Positions 11,819 through 23,888 of a DNA stretch of 64,000 nt are shown here, one piece after another. Position 1 is the first letter of the stretch, and the number at the start of each line of letters is the position of its first letter. Below the pieces are notes generated by a model. It was not told the origin of the DNA, did not search any database, and saw nothing but the letters and a program-made list of their open reading frames with translations. This stretch comes from Forficula auricularia (taxonomy: Eukaryota > Arthropoda > Insecta > Dermaptera > Forficulidae), in NCBI GenBank assembly GCA_024734495.1, contig JALMQS010000675.1:372001-436000 (forward strand). Direction: 5' to 3'. A program made the position numbers and the translations under genes.

Positions 11819-12350
11819 CTTAAAAATATATAACAGGAATAGTAGGAAATTGGATAGAATTAAAAACATGTTTTTTTTTAATGGGCCAGTCATTTCGTCA
11901 ATTTATTTTGACTTCCTCAGTGGTTACAAAATTGAGGAAACTTCTGGCCATATGTTTTTAATTTTATCAATTCCTACTATTCCTGTTATAAATTTACTAT
12001 GGATACAAATGATGTAACATTATCTTAAAAATATTTATATTTAATAAAAAATGGAGTCAAAATATGACAAAATTGTGATTATTTTTTCGGAAAACTTGAT
12101 ATATATATTTTTCACATTCAAATATTTAAATTCTGCCGTTTTATTTAACGAAAATTTTTGTGGAGATTGTCCAATTTTTTCGTATTTTAAAAATAAAAAA
12201 AATTAGGTCAAATTGTATCAAATATGTTTTCTAGTAAACATATAAAAATCTTAATGTTTTAAAGAAATTTATAATTTTATGTCGGGACGCATTCATTGTA
12301 GTACTACGACACATGCGGGCCGCGTTTTGGACAGCCCTGATTTAGAGACT
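11819..12350 (+). repeat. composite repeat: hammerhead palindrome plus hAT-like tail
   Basis: 11819-11990 is a palindrome whose arms read ATAACAGGAATAGTAGGAAAT and its complement. 12000-12350 is a second unit ending in GCGGGCCGCGTTTTGGACAG. The same two units lie together, reversed, at 43778-44385, so the pair moves or duplicated as one. 12008-12021 is the uninterrupted form of the target used by the 44105-44217 insertion. Confidence 0.75.
11889..11920 (-). ncRNA. hammerhead-ribozyme-like motif
   Basis: Minus strand: CTGAGGA, one A, stem GTCA/TGAC around an 8-base loop, then GAAATGAC. Outer stem I is CCA/TGG directly flanking. All core positions of CTGANGA and GAAA are kept; the stem III box is ATGA rather than ACGT, so cleavage competence is doubtful. 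Confidence 0.7.
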
Positions 12351-13345
12351 GTTGATTAGATACAGTTTAAACTTCATTATATCTTCAAAAGCCAGCTAAT
12401 TCAGCTAACCTTCAGATTTATGTGGAATCACTTGAAGATAAAAAGCCGAAAAAGCCTCAATTCAGTAGCCATTTTGACTCTAACGTTAAGTTAGTCCCCA
12501 GCCTTTAGCAGCAAGTGTAATATAAAGAAGAAAGAATACGTAAGTGGACGATTTTTAACCAAATTTCGTAGTATTACTTTTTATGGGTATTTTGTAATGA
12601 AAATATATGATTTTAAAAAAGTTAAAAAATTTTAAACAAAAAAAATCGATTTCAATTTCACACATGTTACATATACCTATTTATTTTACTGTTTTACAAT
12701 TTTTTTTTTATTTGATGGATCTAGTGTGCCATTTACCACATAATTAGTGGTTGTAAATCTAAATAAACTTAACACCAAGCCAGGGAGATGACGTCGAGTA
12801 TCCTACTTCGTTGAGCACTGAAGAAAACGCTATTTGGCTACCTAGGCTGCAGCCTATGGGCCCGCACCACAATAGGTAGATTAATTTCAAAAAAAATATT
12901 TTCCCCGATAGGGTCCGCGACACAGGTCCAGCTCTAAAGGCCTACAGATCCTAAATACGGCCTTATATTTGGTATATAATAAATTATTACATACATAATT
13001 ATAAAATTAGCTTATTAAATTTATTTTTGTTAATTTCTTAGCCCTAAATAGAATATTTGTACTTTTTTAAAATTATTTTTACCTTTAGATGAGTTTTCAA
13101 ATAGGTTAAGGTAGCTCATATTGAATAGATCAGCTGATTTACCTGAAACAAAAGAAAAATTATTTATTAAAATACGGGTTAAAACTTTTGACGAAACACA
13201 TACTATATTATCTATTCAAATAAATACACATTTTTAAAAAACAATATATGGATTTTTAATAAAAGTTTCTAGTAAAGATTAGGATAAAAATGTATTCTAC
13301 GGTCTTTGACCTGACATGGAACATAGAGCCAATTTAGATTTATAT
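12351..13345. other. no gene seen
   Basis: AT-rich, apart from 12780-12960, which is GC-richer (CCTAGGCTGCAGCCTATGGG) and may be a transposon scrap. No open frame of note. Confidence 0.4.
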
Positions 13346-14120
13346 ACAGGGGGTCCCGTATCACAACGATAAACCGTGAACAGAGGATAGATACCAGTTT
13401 TATGAAGGTCCAGAATCTAAAAAACATTTAATTAAAGTCTCATAGTTTGAGTTTAGGCATTTTTTTGAAAATGTTGAAAATCGCTACCCTGCCCTAAATA
13501 ATGAGATACTGTGGCTACAAATTTACGATACATTTTATTATTCTAATCTTTGTTACGAAATTATTATAGACACTAATGCTATAATAGCTATTAATAATGC
13601 CATTAATAGCCAAAGATTAGTACAATCAAGATGGGACATAATTGATTAATATATTAAATAAAAAAACATTATCAAAATATGTTTTTAAATTAGCTAATTT
13701 TGCCAAAAAAATAGAATTTTTTTTCTAAAGAAGGAAGTACTAAGTGCTGTACCATTTTTAAATCTCGACCAAATGGAGCAATTTTTTAAATAACTTGCCC
13801 TGCTAGGATAGTCGATTTTTTACACTAAAGATGATTCAAAGTTAGCTGATCAACATTTTTTAAAAATATTTTGGTTTTATTTTGAATTCTGTTTAATAGC
13901 AGGATTATTCAGAATTACTTAACAAAAATTATAATAAAAAATATGTAAATTTATAGCCAGAGCATCTGACTATTTAGGGCAGGGTAGCGATTGTAACTAT
14001 TTCCAAAAAATGCTTATAACTCGAAAACTATGAGACTTTTATTGAAAAAAAATTTAGGTTCTGGACCATCGTAAACGGAGCCCTATTCACGGTTTATCGT
14101 TCTGATACTGGACACCCTGT
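13346..14120. mobile_element. non-autonomous TIR element (ACAGGGTGTCC type)
   Basis: Arms of about 155 bp (13346-13502 and 13967-14120) are inverted copies. They begin ACAGGGGGTCCCGTATCA on the left and ACAGGGTGTCCAGTATCA on the right strand, and share ACGATAAACCGTGAA and the inner ATCGCTACCCTGCCCTAAATA. Both ends are flanked by TATAT. The 460-base centre is AT-rich without coding. ACAGGGTGTCC-like ends are frequent in insect DNA transposons; the superfamily is not assigned. Confidence 0.8.
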
Positions 14121-16229
14121 ATATAGATCCAAACATGTCAAAAGTTCTATAAGTGAAAAATTGAGCCTAGATCTAAATAGAACCATGCCGAATCTGATCC
14201 TAGACTATATTTCAGATATTTATTTATATAGACATAATTCAACATATATTTTTCTAAGTATTCACGAAAATGAGTCATACTCTTATGGGCAATCACCTTA
14301 TTTGTATCTAAGAGGGTCTAATTCCTGTCTGTTCTACCTCTATACTCCGGGGGTGGTGGAAATTTGATGTTTTTTGAGTCGATTGTCCTGTTTTTGACAT
14401 CAGACATATATACAGACAGACAGACAGGGGGGCGAATAGGGCGGTGGCCCTTAAGAACAATGGAGTATCACGTGGTGACTCACCCATTCATCGCTCCCAC
14501 ATGATCCCGAATTAATATGTAAATAAATAAATAAATAAACAAACGAATAGAGAATGAGGGCTCTTTAGTCGGGATTTATGGCCAGGTATGTTTTTTTTTT
14601 TTTAGTGATGAGGTGGGAAGGAGCAGCAGCGAGGTTAAGAGGTGTCCCCCGGGGCAGAAGCGCGGTTCTCACATAAAGTAAGAGCCCTCACTAATGACTT
14701 TATTAATTTTACATTTCTAGAATGAATACAGCCAGCACGTGACGAATTTATTTATATTCTAAGAATTTATTTTTTGGACATTGGAATCTTCTTTGAATGA
14801 ATATTTTGGGGATTGTCTTATGATAATACCTACAATCTTCCCTAAACAATCCTCTTAGCCGAAGGCGGGCCTTGAAGCTAGTAATACAATATTTTAATGA
14901 AATGATAAGAAGTCATGTCAAGTGTGAGCAAAGTCCTCACCAGTAAATTGATTTCTCATTAATTCCAACTCAACATGCTTTAAATAAAATAGCTCTCTCT
15001 CTCTCTCTATCTTTGTCAATTTCCATTTCTTTTCCAAAACTCTTTTAAAATTAATAACATTGACTATTTCCGTTAAAAGTTCTCTCTCTATATTAAATTT
15101 ATTATTGTTATTAATCTAGATATTTTCCTTATTTTTCAAAAAAATATTCAATTTCTTATCATAATATATTTCCTTTTTTTCTAATGATTGTTTATTAATA
15201 ACATTAGGGAAAAAGGAAGAACACGCTTGACGTGATTCGAGTTTAAATTGGAAATTGAATATTATACTTTATGATATTAATGAAATTGACTTTAGAGAAC
15301 AGGCAGAAATTTGAGTATCTGGAGCATGAATTCTAAAATTAAAATTGTATTAAAATGTTTACCTTGTCTATGTATGTAGATTAAGGTAGTTCTTTCGCGA
15401 CAATCCACACCAAAAGTTTTGGCCTCCTAACCACTCTATACATATAAACGGTGCTAAAATTTTAGGTTAAGTTTTTTAACGTGATTGTATTTCCCACACT
15501 ACTATATATCCTCTTTTGAATGGATCTTTTCCAAGCCAATGATCTTTATCATCTCCACTAAAAATGATCGCCCAAATATGTTTTCTTTTTTTCTTTTTTA
15601 TCAAAACTCAGGGGCAAATAATTTCAATTTTTTTAAGTTACTCTGTATATATTATTCTAAAAAATATTAGTTTTTCATCAAGATGGTGAAATAAAAATAA
15701 AATAATGATCATTTTCCCACCCTTTCCTAATCTACCATGTGTAAAAAATTTCATTTTGAATTGCAATTATTTCATGTTTGGTGTGGTAAATCGTCTTCAA
15801 ATTTTAATAGTAAGTGTATTATGCTTTTAATGACTTATATTCCAAGTTTCAAAGACTTTCTGAATTTTTGCATTTATGAAAGAACTACCTTAAGGTTTGA
15901 ACAATTGAATCCTCCACATTGCAGTAATAGTCAACAAAAACGCACAAAACCTGACACCCAGAAAAGACAACTTTTAGGCACTTGCCCCGCTGGCTGCTCG
16001 AATCGAAATGAATTTCAATGCAATTAAAGTAAAATGAACAAAGTAAATGGAAAGAATCCTTGTTACTTGATTAGATATCAGCAAGGAAAATAATTCCAGA
16101 TAAAATAAAAACGTATTCAAGACATTACCAATGATTTGAGATTGTTTTTAATAAACTAGCGCGTGCGTCAAACAAATGATTTTCACTTAACTTTTCCTAA
16201 TTAGGTGATTAAAAATCAACATTTTATAG
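14121..16229. other. no gene seen; simple repeats and hairpin
   Basis: Contains CAGACAGACAGACAGG at about 14411, an AAAT run near 14520, and CT repeats near 14996-15009. A spaced inverted pair, GAGGGCTCTT (about 14575) and AAGAGCCCTC (about 14688), brackets a poly-T and a GC-rich stretch with CCCCCGGGG. The frames at 14161, 15485 and 15737 show no family resemblance. Confidence 0.4.
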
Positions 16230-16640
16230 AAAAAACTTTTAACCCTCTAACGATTTGGATGAAATTCCTTGGTTAGGGGTTTTTGGGTTGACAATTCGAT
16301 CTGTCCGGGCTCATCTTCGGCTAAGTTATTTTTTATGGGCTTTTTGTTATAATAATGTTGAAATAATTATTCACAGGTGGTTGTCGCGATAAAAATGTAT
16401 AATTACATTTTCCTTTAAATGATTAATTGGTTTTAAATTTTAAATCCCCCTAAAAAATCATTACAAATATTGTTATATATATTAAAATAAGGCAATTTAA
16501 TTAATTAGATAGCTGGTTCAAAAAATTGTGATTTAAATAAAAAAAATTAGCTAGAGGTATTGAAGATGGAGTGGTAGAATTTAATGCTGAATTGATGAAA
16601 AGGTTGCCCAAAGATAAAGAAAACTACTAATTCCAGTTAC
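16230..16640 (+). repeat. dispersed repeat family F1, copy 1
   Basis: Shares CTCTAACGATTTGGATGAAAT, then GTTGACAATTCGATCT, a (T)CATCTTCGG box and ATAATTATTCACAGGTGGTTG with copies at 19376-19555, 45470-46090, 56750-56940 and 61450-61611. On the minus strand the box reads CCGAAGA...GATCGAATTGTC, a possible degenerate hammerhead (see findings). Other copies end in TA microsatellite. Confidence 0.75.
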
Positions 16641-16965
16641 ATTGAATTGAATTGGTATTGTAACCTTTCTAGACGTGGTGGTGGTGTGTAACTCAGTGTA
16701 TCTCGTTGTACTAGTTTGATAAACTACTGAATTTACTCTTATGTTTCAAATTCTACGTTACTGAAGTTAATCTTATGCAATGAATTTACAAAAAAAAATA
16801 AAAAAAAATAATTTTAAATAGGCAAAAATAAAATAAAAATAATTGAATGAATTCTAGCTGCAAAGGAGAATGGGGGAATTTTCTTAACAGCAAATGATAA
16901 TCAAAAATATAATTTACAATATATGATTTATTAAGGTCCTTGGTGAATTTAACAGTCAGAAAGAA

Positions 16966-17560
16966 TTGATTAATTTGATGGCTTTAATGGGTGAACGGAG
17001 ATCGTTCAAAGAAAGTATGATTAATTACGTTTGCTCTCGAAGTGCGCTGACCGGTTCAAATAATTCAAACAGCGCTAGCTGTGCCGTGTCCACCTCTCGC
17101 TCCGGTTCCGTAGACTGCCACGTCGAAGAGTACGTAATGTCCCAGGAGTCTCGCCTTTTTGATAAGCCTCTGTGGTGTCTTCACGAGTGCCGGACAGATA
17201 TTCTTGCCCGTGCTATTCAATTAGCTATCGTGCTAATGATATAAGTGCCAATGGAGGGGCTAGCAAGTGGATGAATGTAAATGCCCGCAAAAACGGCTCC
17301 AGGAAGAAGAAATATACTCGTGATATCGAGATGATGTAGGCGCCGTGAATATTGGAAAAATAGCGATGTAAATGTGGTGTAGAGATGCAGAGCGATAATT
17401 TCAATGATAAGAGCGTGGTAGTATAATGGAGTATAGAGGGAATGATAGAGAAGAGTAATATGAGAGAGAGTGTAATATAAGAGAGATGTAATGTAAGAGC
17501 TGGATAAAATAATAGAGAGATGATAATGTAAGAGAGAGAGTAAAAGTAATAGAGAGACAA
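16966..17560. other. balanced-composition island, candidate regulatory DNA
   Basis: GC and CpG are higher than in the flanks; it includes an open 92-codon frame (16966-17244) with no recognisable domain, then a GAGA-rich run (about 17440-17560). Neither splice pattern nor family similarity supports coding. Could be a conserved enhancer-like block or an unrecognised exon. Confidence 0.3.
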
Positions 17561-18812
17561 TATTTCTTCGTGTTGGCCCTTTTATGCATTTCCAATCGTG
17601 TCTCCTCGGTGGGTGGAGGCTATGTTTTATACGATTCTTCGTTTTCTACCCCTTCTAAGGGACATCGCCAATCATAATGTTCTATTTTGTTAAATGAGGG
17701 TGTTTGAACCCTGTCTATTCTCACTCCCCTGACTGTATTCAGAACTGGGCCTTAAAGCTCATATACCACGAATGACTTTAGATAATCCCGGATTAGGCCA
17801 GCTTCTCTTTAAATATGAAAAATAAACTAATTTTTACGAAATTTATTCTATATTTGGCTTGTCTGGTTAATCTCTTTCCTATTTTTAAGGTATTAAATTA
17901 ATAAATTATGAAAAAGTTCAGATTTAAGATTTATTAACTCTACTATGCATAAAAAAAACATACTTCTAAATTTGAATTTATGACGTTTCGATTATTATAC
18001 GTAACAATTGCTGAAGACATGGAAGATAGAAGTTTTTTAATGAAACTAATTATTAACAGGTGGTTGAATCAAAATAAAAGAAATGGTTGATTAAACGAAA
18101 AACAAACACATGCATTACCGAACATTTTAGAGGAATAAACTTTTAAATAAATAATTAATAAATAAAATAACAAATAATCATCTAATTGTAATATTTTATT
18201 CTTCTTTCCCGATGGAGGGACCAATCCAAGCCTTTTAGGGGATGCACCTCTTTGGTGGTAACTCCATCTCTCATCAATTTCATTATAAAAAATAAATTCC
18301 TATCACAAAGTTCCAGGTACTTTTTAGACTAGAAAGGGAATAATTAATCTTGGTCTGTATTTAGAATTCCCCTACCTCTTGTATATATATATATATATAT
18401 AAATATCAATAACAGCAAAACACATATATATATATATATATATATATATTATGTCTAGACGAGAAACATGAGAAAGTGGTGGGGGTGTGTGCTTGATTGA
18501 AGAGATCAGTTTATGCAATATTAATTAGTAAATCTATTAAATGTCAATAATATCGTTGTACTAACTTGAATAATTCTCCCATGTACTAAATACTTGATCA
18601 TTTAATCAATGCTTTGATTATTCTTGATTGGATCGATTAACATTGTACAATTTAGCTGGTTGGTTACCTCAATACTTAATGACAACAAAATGGACCTGAT
18701 TAGATTGCAATTTAATAACAATAATATATACCTAATACATACACACAATGTAGTTATTATCTTATTAACCTTATTATATTAAACGAGCGGTTCTTGTATA
18801 TATATATGTACT
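17561..18812. other. no gene seen; TA microsatellites
   Basis: AT-rich. TA runs at about 18383-18400 and 18424-18450. Near 17983-18016 a GACGTTTCG and a CTGAAGA occur in the outward-facing order typical of the hammerhead palindromes, with the centre apparently collapsed. Confidence 0.4.
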
Positions 18813-18858
18813 ATTAGAGATTTTTCGGGTTTCGCCGCGTGGGTTTGAGAGTTTTCTC

Positions 18859-18892
18859 GATGTTTCGGCTCTCAATTTGGAACCATTTTCAA
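18859..18892 (-). ncRNA. hammerhead-like motif, degenerate (left arm)
   Basis: Minus strand: TTGAAAA (for CTGANGA), T, stem GGTT/AGCC, GAAACATC. Two core changes make it a probable relic. It faces outward relative to the palindrome centre. Confidence 0.5.
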
Positions 18893-19222
18893 GAGAGGGA
18901 GCGGGTGGTCTACATGGTCTTAGCCTCGTTGTCCAGGGTTCGTTTTGGGGAGTATCTTCCGAGTGAATTTCTTCATTCGGAAGACTGGGTGGATTGGGAG
19001 ATTTAGGAGGTTTTGGGTGTTTTGTGGTTGAGGGTGGATTACTTACAGTGTGGGGGCTGACGTCACACCGTATGTAATCCACCCTCAACCACAAAACACC
19101 CAAAACCTCCTAAATCTCCCAATCCACCCAGTCTTCCGAATGAAGAAATTCACTCGGAAGATACTCCCCAAAACGAACCTTGACAACGAAGCTAAGATCA
19201 TGTAGACCACCCGCTCCCTCTC

Positions 19223-19255
19223 TTGAAAATGGCTCAAAAGGAGAGCCGAAACGTC
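19223..19255 (+). ncRNA. hammerhead-like motif, degenerate (right arm)
   Basis: Plus strand: TTGAAAA, T, stem GGCTC/GAGCC, GAAACGTC, with stem I CTCTC/GAGA flanking. The second half is perfect; the first box has lost C3 and G8. Confidence 0.55.
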
Positions 19256-19339
19256 GAGAAAACTCTCAAACCCAGCGGAGAAACCCGAAAAATTCCTAAT
19301 GACATAGAACCCATCCGCGAGCAATGAACATACATATAC

Positions 19340-19556
19340 ATATGTATACATATATATATATATATATATATATAAAGAATCGGTTTCTCGAAAACGGCTC
19401 TAACGATTTGGATGAAATTAACGGGTTATGAGGTTTTTGTGTTGACAATTCGATCTATCACGGTCTCCTCTTCGGGTAAGTTGTTTTGGATGGGTTTTTT
19501 GTTAATTGAAATAATTATTCACAAGTGGTTGTTTGAATATTTATAATTACATTTTT
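19340..19556 (+). repeat. repeat family F1, copy 2, with TA microsatellite start
   Basis: Begins in a TA run (about 19343-19374), then GGTTTCTCGAAAACGGCTCT, ACGATTTGGATGAAAT, GTTGACAATTCGATCT and TAATTATTCACAAGTGGTTG. It is cut off at 19556, exactly where the F2 element starts, so F2 appears to have inserted into it or beside it. Confidence 0.75.
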
Positions 19557-20246
19557 ACTTTACCATACAGAGTATGGTCAAGTATTGTAATCTTGCATGA
19601 AAAAAGTGTTTTTTTTTGCTTATTTTTTTCGAAATATCTCAAAAAACGGCTGAAACTATTTTGATTAAAAAAAATGAGCGAAATCATGGCATTTCGGTCT
19701 ACAAAAAACCCTAATAAGTGAACATTGAAAAAATTATATTTTTCGAGATAATAATTGTTTTGTGAAAATGTCTGTTAGTCCATTAGTATATTATTCTGTT
19801 ATTCTGTGTGTACCAAATTTTTGTGGACGAGCTAACTCAAAAACTAGTGTGAATATCAAAACCAAATTTCACACGTAGTTTTGGTTGCACTGAGATTAAG
19901 AGATGATTAGATTTTTGGTGGATATCGACCCAAAATTAAGGGGGAGGGGGGGGGGGTTAAAATTTAAAATTATAATATTTTCAAACTAAAAAAAAAGAAG
20001 AAAAATGAAATATACTATAAAATCAACCTGCAATAACTAAAATATTTTTTTTCTGGCGCAAAAATTAGGGGGAGGTAAAAAAAATCTAGGCCATTTGAGC
20101 AAACTCAACCAAATTTTGTATACATAATCAGTGGACCCCTAGAACACTAATAATGCAAAAACAAACTCCCCCAAAATGGGGGGCGGGGTCAAAAAATTAA
20201 AATCTATGCCCTTGTGCCAAACTCAACCGGAAGTGTATGGTAAAGT
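19557..20246. mobile_element. TIR element family F2, copy 1
   Basis: The ends are 12-bp inverted repeats, ACTTTACCATAC (19557-19568) and GTATGGTAAAGT (20235-20246). Inside the left end is AGAGTATGGTCAAGTATTG. The core reads AAATATCTCAAAAAACGGCT and GCATTTCGGTCTACAAAAA. A second copy is at 29912-30325 and a lone right end at 35313-35324. Core fragments lie at about 25595, 26160, 33615, 36035 and 36265. No coding. Confidence 0.8.
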
Positions 20247-20419
20247 CATGTGGATGGCCACATCAGAACGTGTCAATTTATTTGAATCAAGCAAAAGAAA
20301 CATTTGCAATTTGAACTTTTCAATTCAAAATATCGATATCGCTATTTGGCAATCTCGCAGTCTCACTCTGAATCGCCACTATTTCATAATTGACGTATTG
20401 AATACATAAGCCGCTATTA

Positions 20420-20870
20420 ATTACCAACAGGTATGCTCTGCTCTGAATTCTTGCCCTGGGATCTGATACGGGACTAATTTCAAACTTGAGATGCGATCAT
20501 CCGATTTCAGAGAGAGCAATATCGATGAAGGCTTAAAATTCTTCTTTTCCTTGTCAGTCAGTCTGTTTTCCATTTGATGGATCGCAGACAGATGGGGGGA
20601 TGCTGAGGTGGGGCTGCAGGTCAGAGGTTCTTATGGGAACGTGCCAGGGCATAATTAACGTTTAAAACTTGAGCTTTTGATAAATCGCTAACGACATTAA
20701 ATGCTTGTGCATGCCATCCATCGCTCGCCTTCGAGCAGACATTAGAGCAAAGAAGGAAACATCTTGATAAGTGGATCGGGTTCCTCAGCCAGAGCCAGCA
20801 GCCCCCCGGGGGCCCTCTTGATTGATTGGACATTTAGCCTAAAGTCCCCGAGAGTCTCTTTCTCCCTCTC
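20420..20870. other. balanced-composition island, candidate regulatory DNA
   Basis: Unique-looking block with mixed composition (for example GCTGAGGTGGGGCTGCAGG and CAGCCCCCCGGGGGCCC). The reverse-strand frame at 20621-20833 has no recognisable domain. Confidence 0.3.
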
Positions 20871-21120
20871 ATTAAAAACGACTTTGAAATTTGCCGATCA
20901 GAGCCAAAACGAATGCCATTATATAATTAAGAATTCTTTTTGATAAAATCAATCCATCCATATTCATTGAGTCAGTCGATTTAATGAACTCGTTTTCGAA
21001 CAATATCCGTCTAATGATATTAGACATATATATAAATATTGCAAAAACTTTCACAAGTACTTTTAGTACCTTTAAAACTTTAGCTACGAGACAAAGTCTA
21101 TATTTTATATACATGTGAGG

Positions 21121-21252
21121 CGAGGTGTGAACCGCGAATGGAATTAGGTGTACACCGTTTTAGAATTACTTTGGAATTCATTAGATAATCTATTGTCATC
21201 TACTTGGAAATGAAAGTGGTGTACACGATTTTAGGTTGCGGTTCACACCTCG
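21121..21252. mobile_element. MITE family M8 (CGAGGGGTGAACCGC ends), 132 bp
   Basis: Termini CGAGGTGTGAACCGC and GCGGTTCACACCTCG are inverted repeats. A second inverted pair, GGTGTACACCG / GGTGTACACGA, lies just inside. A perfect 8-bp target duplication ATGTGAGG flanks it (21113-21120 and 21253-21260). An 8-bp TSD suggests a hAT-like transposase acting in trans. Other copies at 48870-48930 and 58527-59101. Confidence 0.9.
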
Positions 21253-21489
21253 ATGTGAGGTTATTTTACAGAGCGGAAATTTGACAAACTCCATTTAGTT
21301 CGAAATGAGTGCTAAGTTTCATAAAGTTCATTAAAACATGTGAAGAGTTACGTCCTAAATAATTTTTTTTATCGAAAAACTATGAAAAATATATGGTCAA
21401 ATAAATAAATAAATAAACAAATAAATAAGAACCTATTCAAGAAAAATAAAACATTTTAGTAGCATCCCTTAAAAATAAATAAGGTATAA

Positions 21490-22120
21490 GCATTTTCAGA
21501 GATTTTATTTTTATTAAGCAGTTATAAATTCTATATATTTCTAGGGCTTGTAGCACCTTTATCAGTGGATAAGAAATTTGCTCATTTCCAATAATTTTAT
21601 TTTTATTAAGTGGTTAGAAATTCCAAATATTTCAAGAGTTTGCAGCACCTCTTATAAAATTACTGGAAATTAGCAAATTTCCTATCCAATGATAAAGGCC
21701 TAGAAATATTTGAGATTTATAGCCATTTAATAAAAATAAAATTCCCTCATCCACTGATATAAATGTGGTACAAACCCTCCAAATATTCACCATTTATAAT
21801 CACTTAATAAAAAAAAATCACTGAAAATTCGCGAATTTCCTATCCACTAGTAAAGGCCTCGAAATATTTGGAATTTATAACCATTTAATAAAAATAAAAT
21901 TTTTGGAAATTAGCAAATTTCCTATCAACTGATAAAGGTGCTACAAGCCCTCAAAATATTCACCATTTATAACCACTTAATAAAAATAAAATTAGTGGAA
22001 ATTAGATAATTTTCTAATCTCTCATAAAGTTGCTGCAAACCTTCAAAATATCTTGAATTTATAACCACTTAATAAAAATAAAATCACTAAAAATTAGCGA
22101 ATTTTTAAATTACTTCCTTC
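21490..22120. repeat. minisatellite with an internal orientation switch
   Basis: Units of roughly 77-92 bp contain TTATAACCACTTAATAAAAATA, GGAAATTAGCAAATTTCCTA and GATAAAGGTGCTACAAGCCC. Units run in minus orientation from about 21490 to 21655 and in plus orientation from there to 22120, about seven or eight units in all. The switch makes the first part foldback-capable. Confidence 0.8.
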
Positions 22121-22173
22121 AATCTAATTTAAAACATTTAGTTACACGTAGAATGATCTGAGATTCTAGATGC

Positions 22174-22435
22174 CCTACTGTCCTGTATGGATATAAATAG
22201 ATTTTAGAAATATGTTTTTTTATATACTTTTTGAAAATATATTAAAAATATAAAATTTTTGTGTTAAATTTATATAAAATTTATACTAGAGCGACATAAA
22301 AATAGTTTATATTTTAAGAATATATAGAAAACATAAACTTTATATAAATTTAACACAAAAATTTTATATTTTTAATTTATTTTCAAAAATATATAAAAAA
22401 GATATTTCGAAAATCTATTTATTTCCATACGGGGT
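22174..22435. mobile_element. foldback MITE
   Basis: Long inverted arms: TGTATGGATATAAATAGATT on the left, AATCTATTTATTTCCATACG (with one-base differences) on the right. Inner arms share AAAATTTTTGTGTTAAATTT and its complement. The centre is about 22270-22320. No coding. Confidence 0.8.
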
Positions 22436-23020
22436 ACCCGAGAGGTGAAGTGCACTAGACATACAGGAAGAAACTCTTCAATCAATAATAATAAAAAAAA
22501 AGAAAGACGGATAGATGGATAAAAATCGATGTTAAATCACGGATAGGGGGACGGATGATCAAATGGATAAATAGGTTTTTTGAGACGCTAACAATATATA
22601 AAAAAAAAACTACTGAATTTCTTAATTTACTACCTGGTCTAGATTGCAACAGAGGTCATTTTTTTAATCAAATATTCAACAATAGGAGATAATTAGATTG
22701 TGACCGATACTTTCTCTTTGGAGTTTTATAATCCCTGGACATCTATTTAAAGCCCAAAGAATAATAGAGCAGGAAAAAAATCCTCTCGTTGTAACAGTTT
22801 CGTCAGTCAGCAATCCATTGAAAGCAAGCACAGAGAGACAGACACACTGTGTGAGCAGAGCGTGTGCTTCTTTTTTATACTTCCCTTATAAATTTAAATA
22901 ATTATCCTCTCGTTTGAAAATAGCTCTAATCTAAATTGTGAATTACATAATCAAGATGATGTATGTGTGTATGTTTGTCTCTCTGTGGTTAAGAGATCCT
23001 TTCATATCCTTTCATATAAT
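22436..23020. other. no gene seen
   Basis: AT-rich with a short balanced stretch near 22780-22870 (CACAGAGAGACAGACACACTG). Nothing else supported. Confidence 0.4.
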
Positions 23021-23605
23021 TGAAATGCGTATTTCCAATACTTTTAGTATTTTGAAATGCGTTAATTTTTAAAAAGTTTTGGTATTTTATATGTGTTAAA
23101 AATTTTTAAAGTAAGTAATTGGAATGCGTATTTCCAATACTTTTAGTATTTTGAGTTGCGTTAATTTTTAAAAAGTATTTGGTATTTTATATGTGTTAAC
23201 ATTTTTAAAGTAAGTAATTGAAATGCATATTTCCAATACTTTTAATATTTTGAATTGCGTTAATTTTTAAAAAGTATTTGGTATTTTATATATGTTAAAA
23301 AAGTAAGTAATTGAAATGCGTATTTTCAATACTTTAATATTTTGAATTGCGTTAATTTTTAAAAAGTATTTGGTATTTTATATATGTTAAAATTTTTTAA
23401 AGTAAGTAATTGAAATGCGTATTTCCAATACTTTTAGTATTTTGAAATGCGTTAATTTTTAAAAAGTATTTGGTATTTTATATGTGTTAAAATTTTTTAA
23501 AGTAAGTAATTGAAATGCGTATTTCCAATACTTTTAATATTTTGAATTGCGTTAATTTTTAAAAAGTATTTGGTATTTTATATGTTTTAAAATTTTTTAG
23601 AGTGT
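23021..23605 (+). repeat. minisatellite, about six 92-102-bp units
   Basis: The unit is GAAATGCGTATTTCCAATAC, TTTTAGTATTTTGAATTGCG, TTAATTTTTAAAAAGTATTT, GGTATTTTATATGTGTTAAA, then TTTTTAAAGTAAGTAATT. Starts fall near 23022, 23121, 23219, 23311, 23410 and 23510, with only a few changes per unit. Confidence 0.9.
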
Positions 23606-23770
23606 TTCGGGTGCTGAAAATACTTTTTTGAAATACAAAATACTTTTTTATTTTAATAAAATTTTCCCGCCAATAAGGCATTTTAAATTCATAAAAATGC
23701 ATTTAACATGAACTATTTACGTATATAAAATTTATTTATTTGTTTAAAATTTTTATTTGTAGGCCATGTT

Positions 23771-23867
23771 CCCAGGTAACCACAATATCCTAAGAATATT
23801 CTAAGGATATTCTAAGGATATTTAAATCTTCTTAGAATATTCTGAGGATATTGTGTGTTACCTGGGT
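23771..23867. mobile_element. very small palindromic element
   Basis: CCCAGGTAACCACAATATCC and its inverted copy GGATATTGTGTGTTACCTGGG close a near-perfect hairpin of about 97 bp. The interior repeats AAGAATATTCTAAGGATATT. No target duplication can be told from the T-rich flanks. Confidence 0.7.
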
Positions 23868-23888
23868 TTAATTTACAATTTTAGACAA

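Larger units (their letters stand above)
18813..19300. mobile_element. foldback element with hammerhead-like motifs in both arms
   Basis: Two arms of about 240 bp (18813-19052 and 19064-19300) are inverted copies separated by only about 11 bases. They share GGGTTTGAGAGTTTTCTCGA, CTTCCGAGTGAATTTCTTC and GGTTGAGGGTGGATTAC with scattered mismatches. The arms are GC-richer than the flanks. Open frames here exist only because of the repeat and are not genes. Confidence 0.9.

Noticed and set aside
16966..17244. 92-codon frame as possible host exon
   Set aside because: No domain recognised and no clear splice signals; kept only as an island.
21490..23605. CRISPR array
   Set aside because: Repeats are long, directly adjacent and without unique spacers, in eukaryotic DNA; they are minisatellites.
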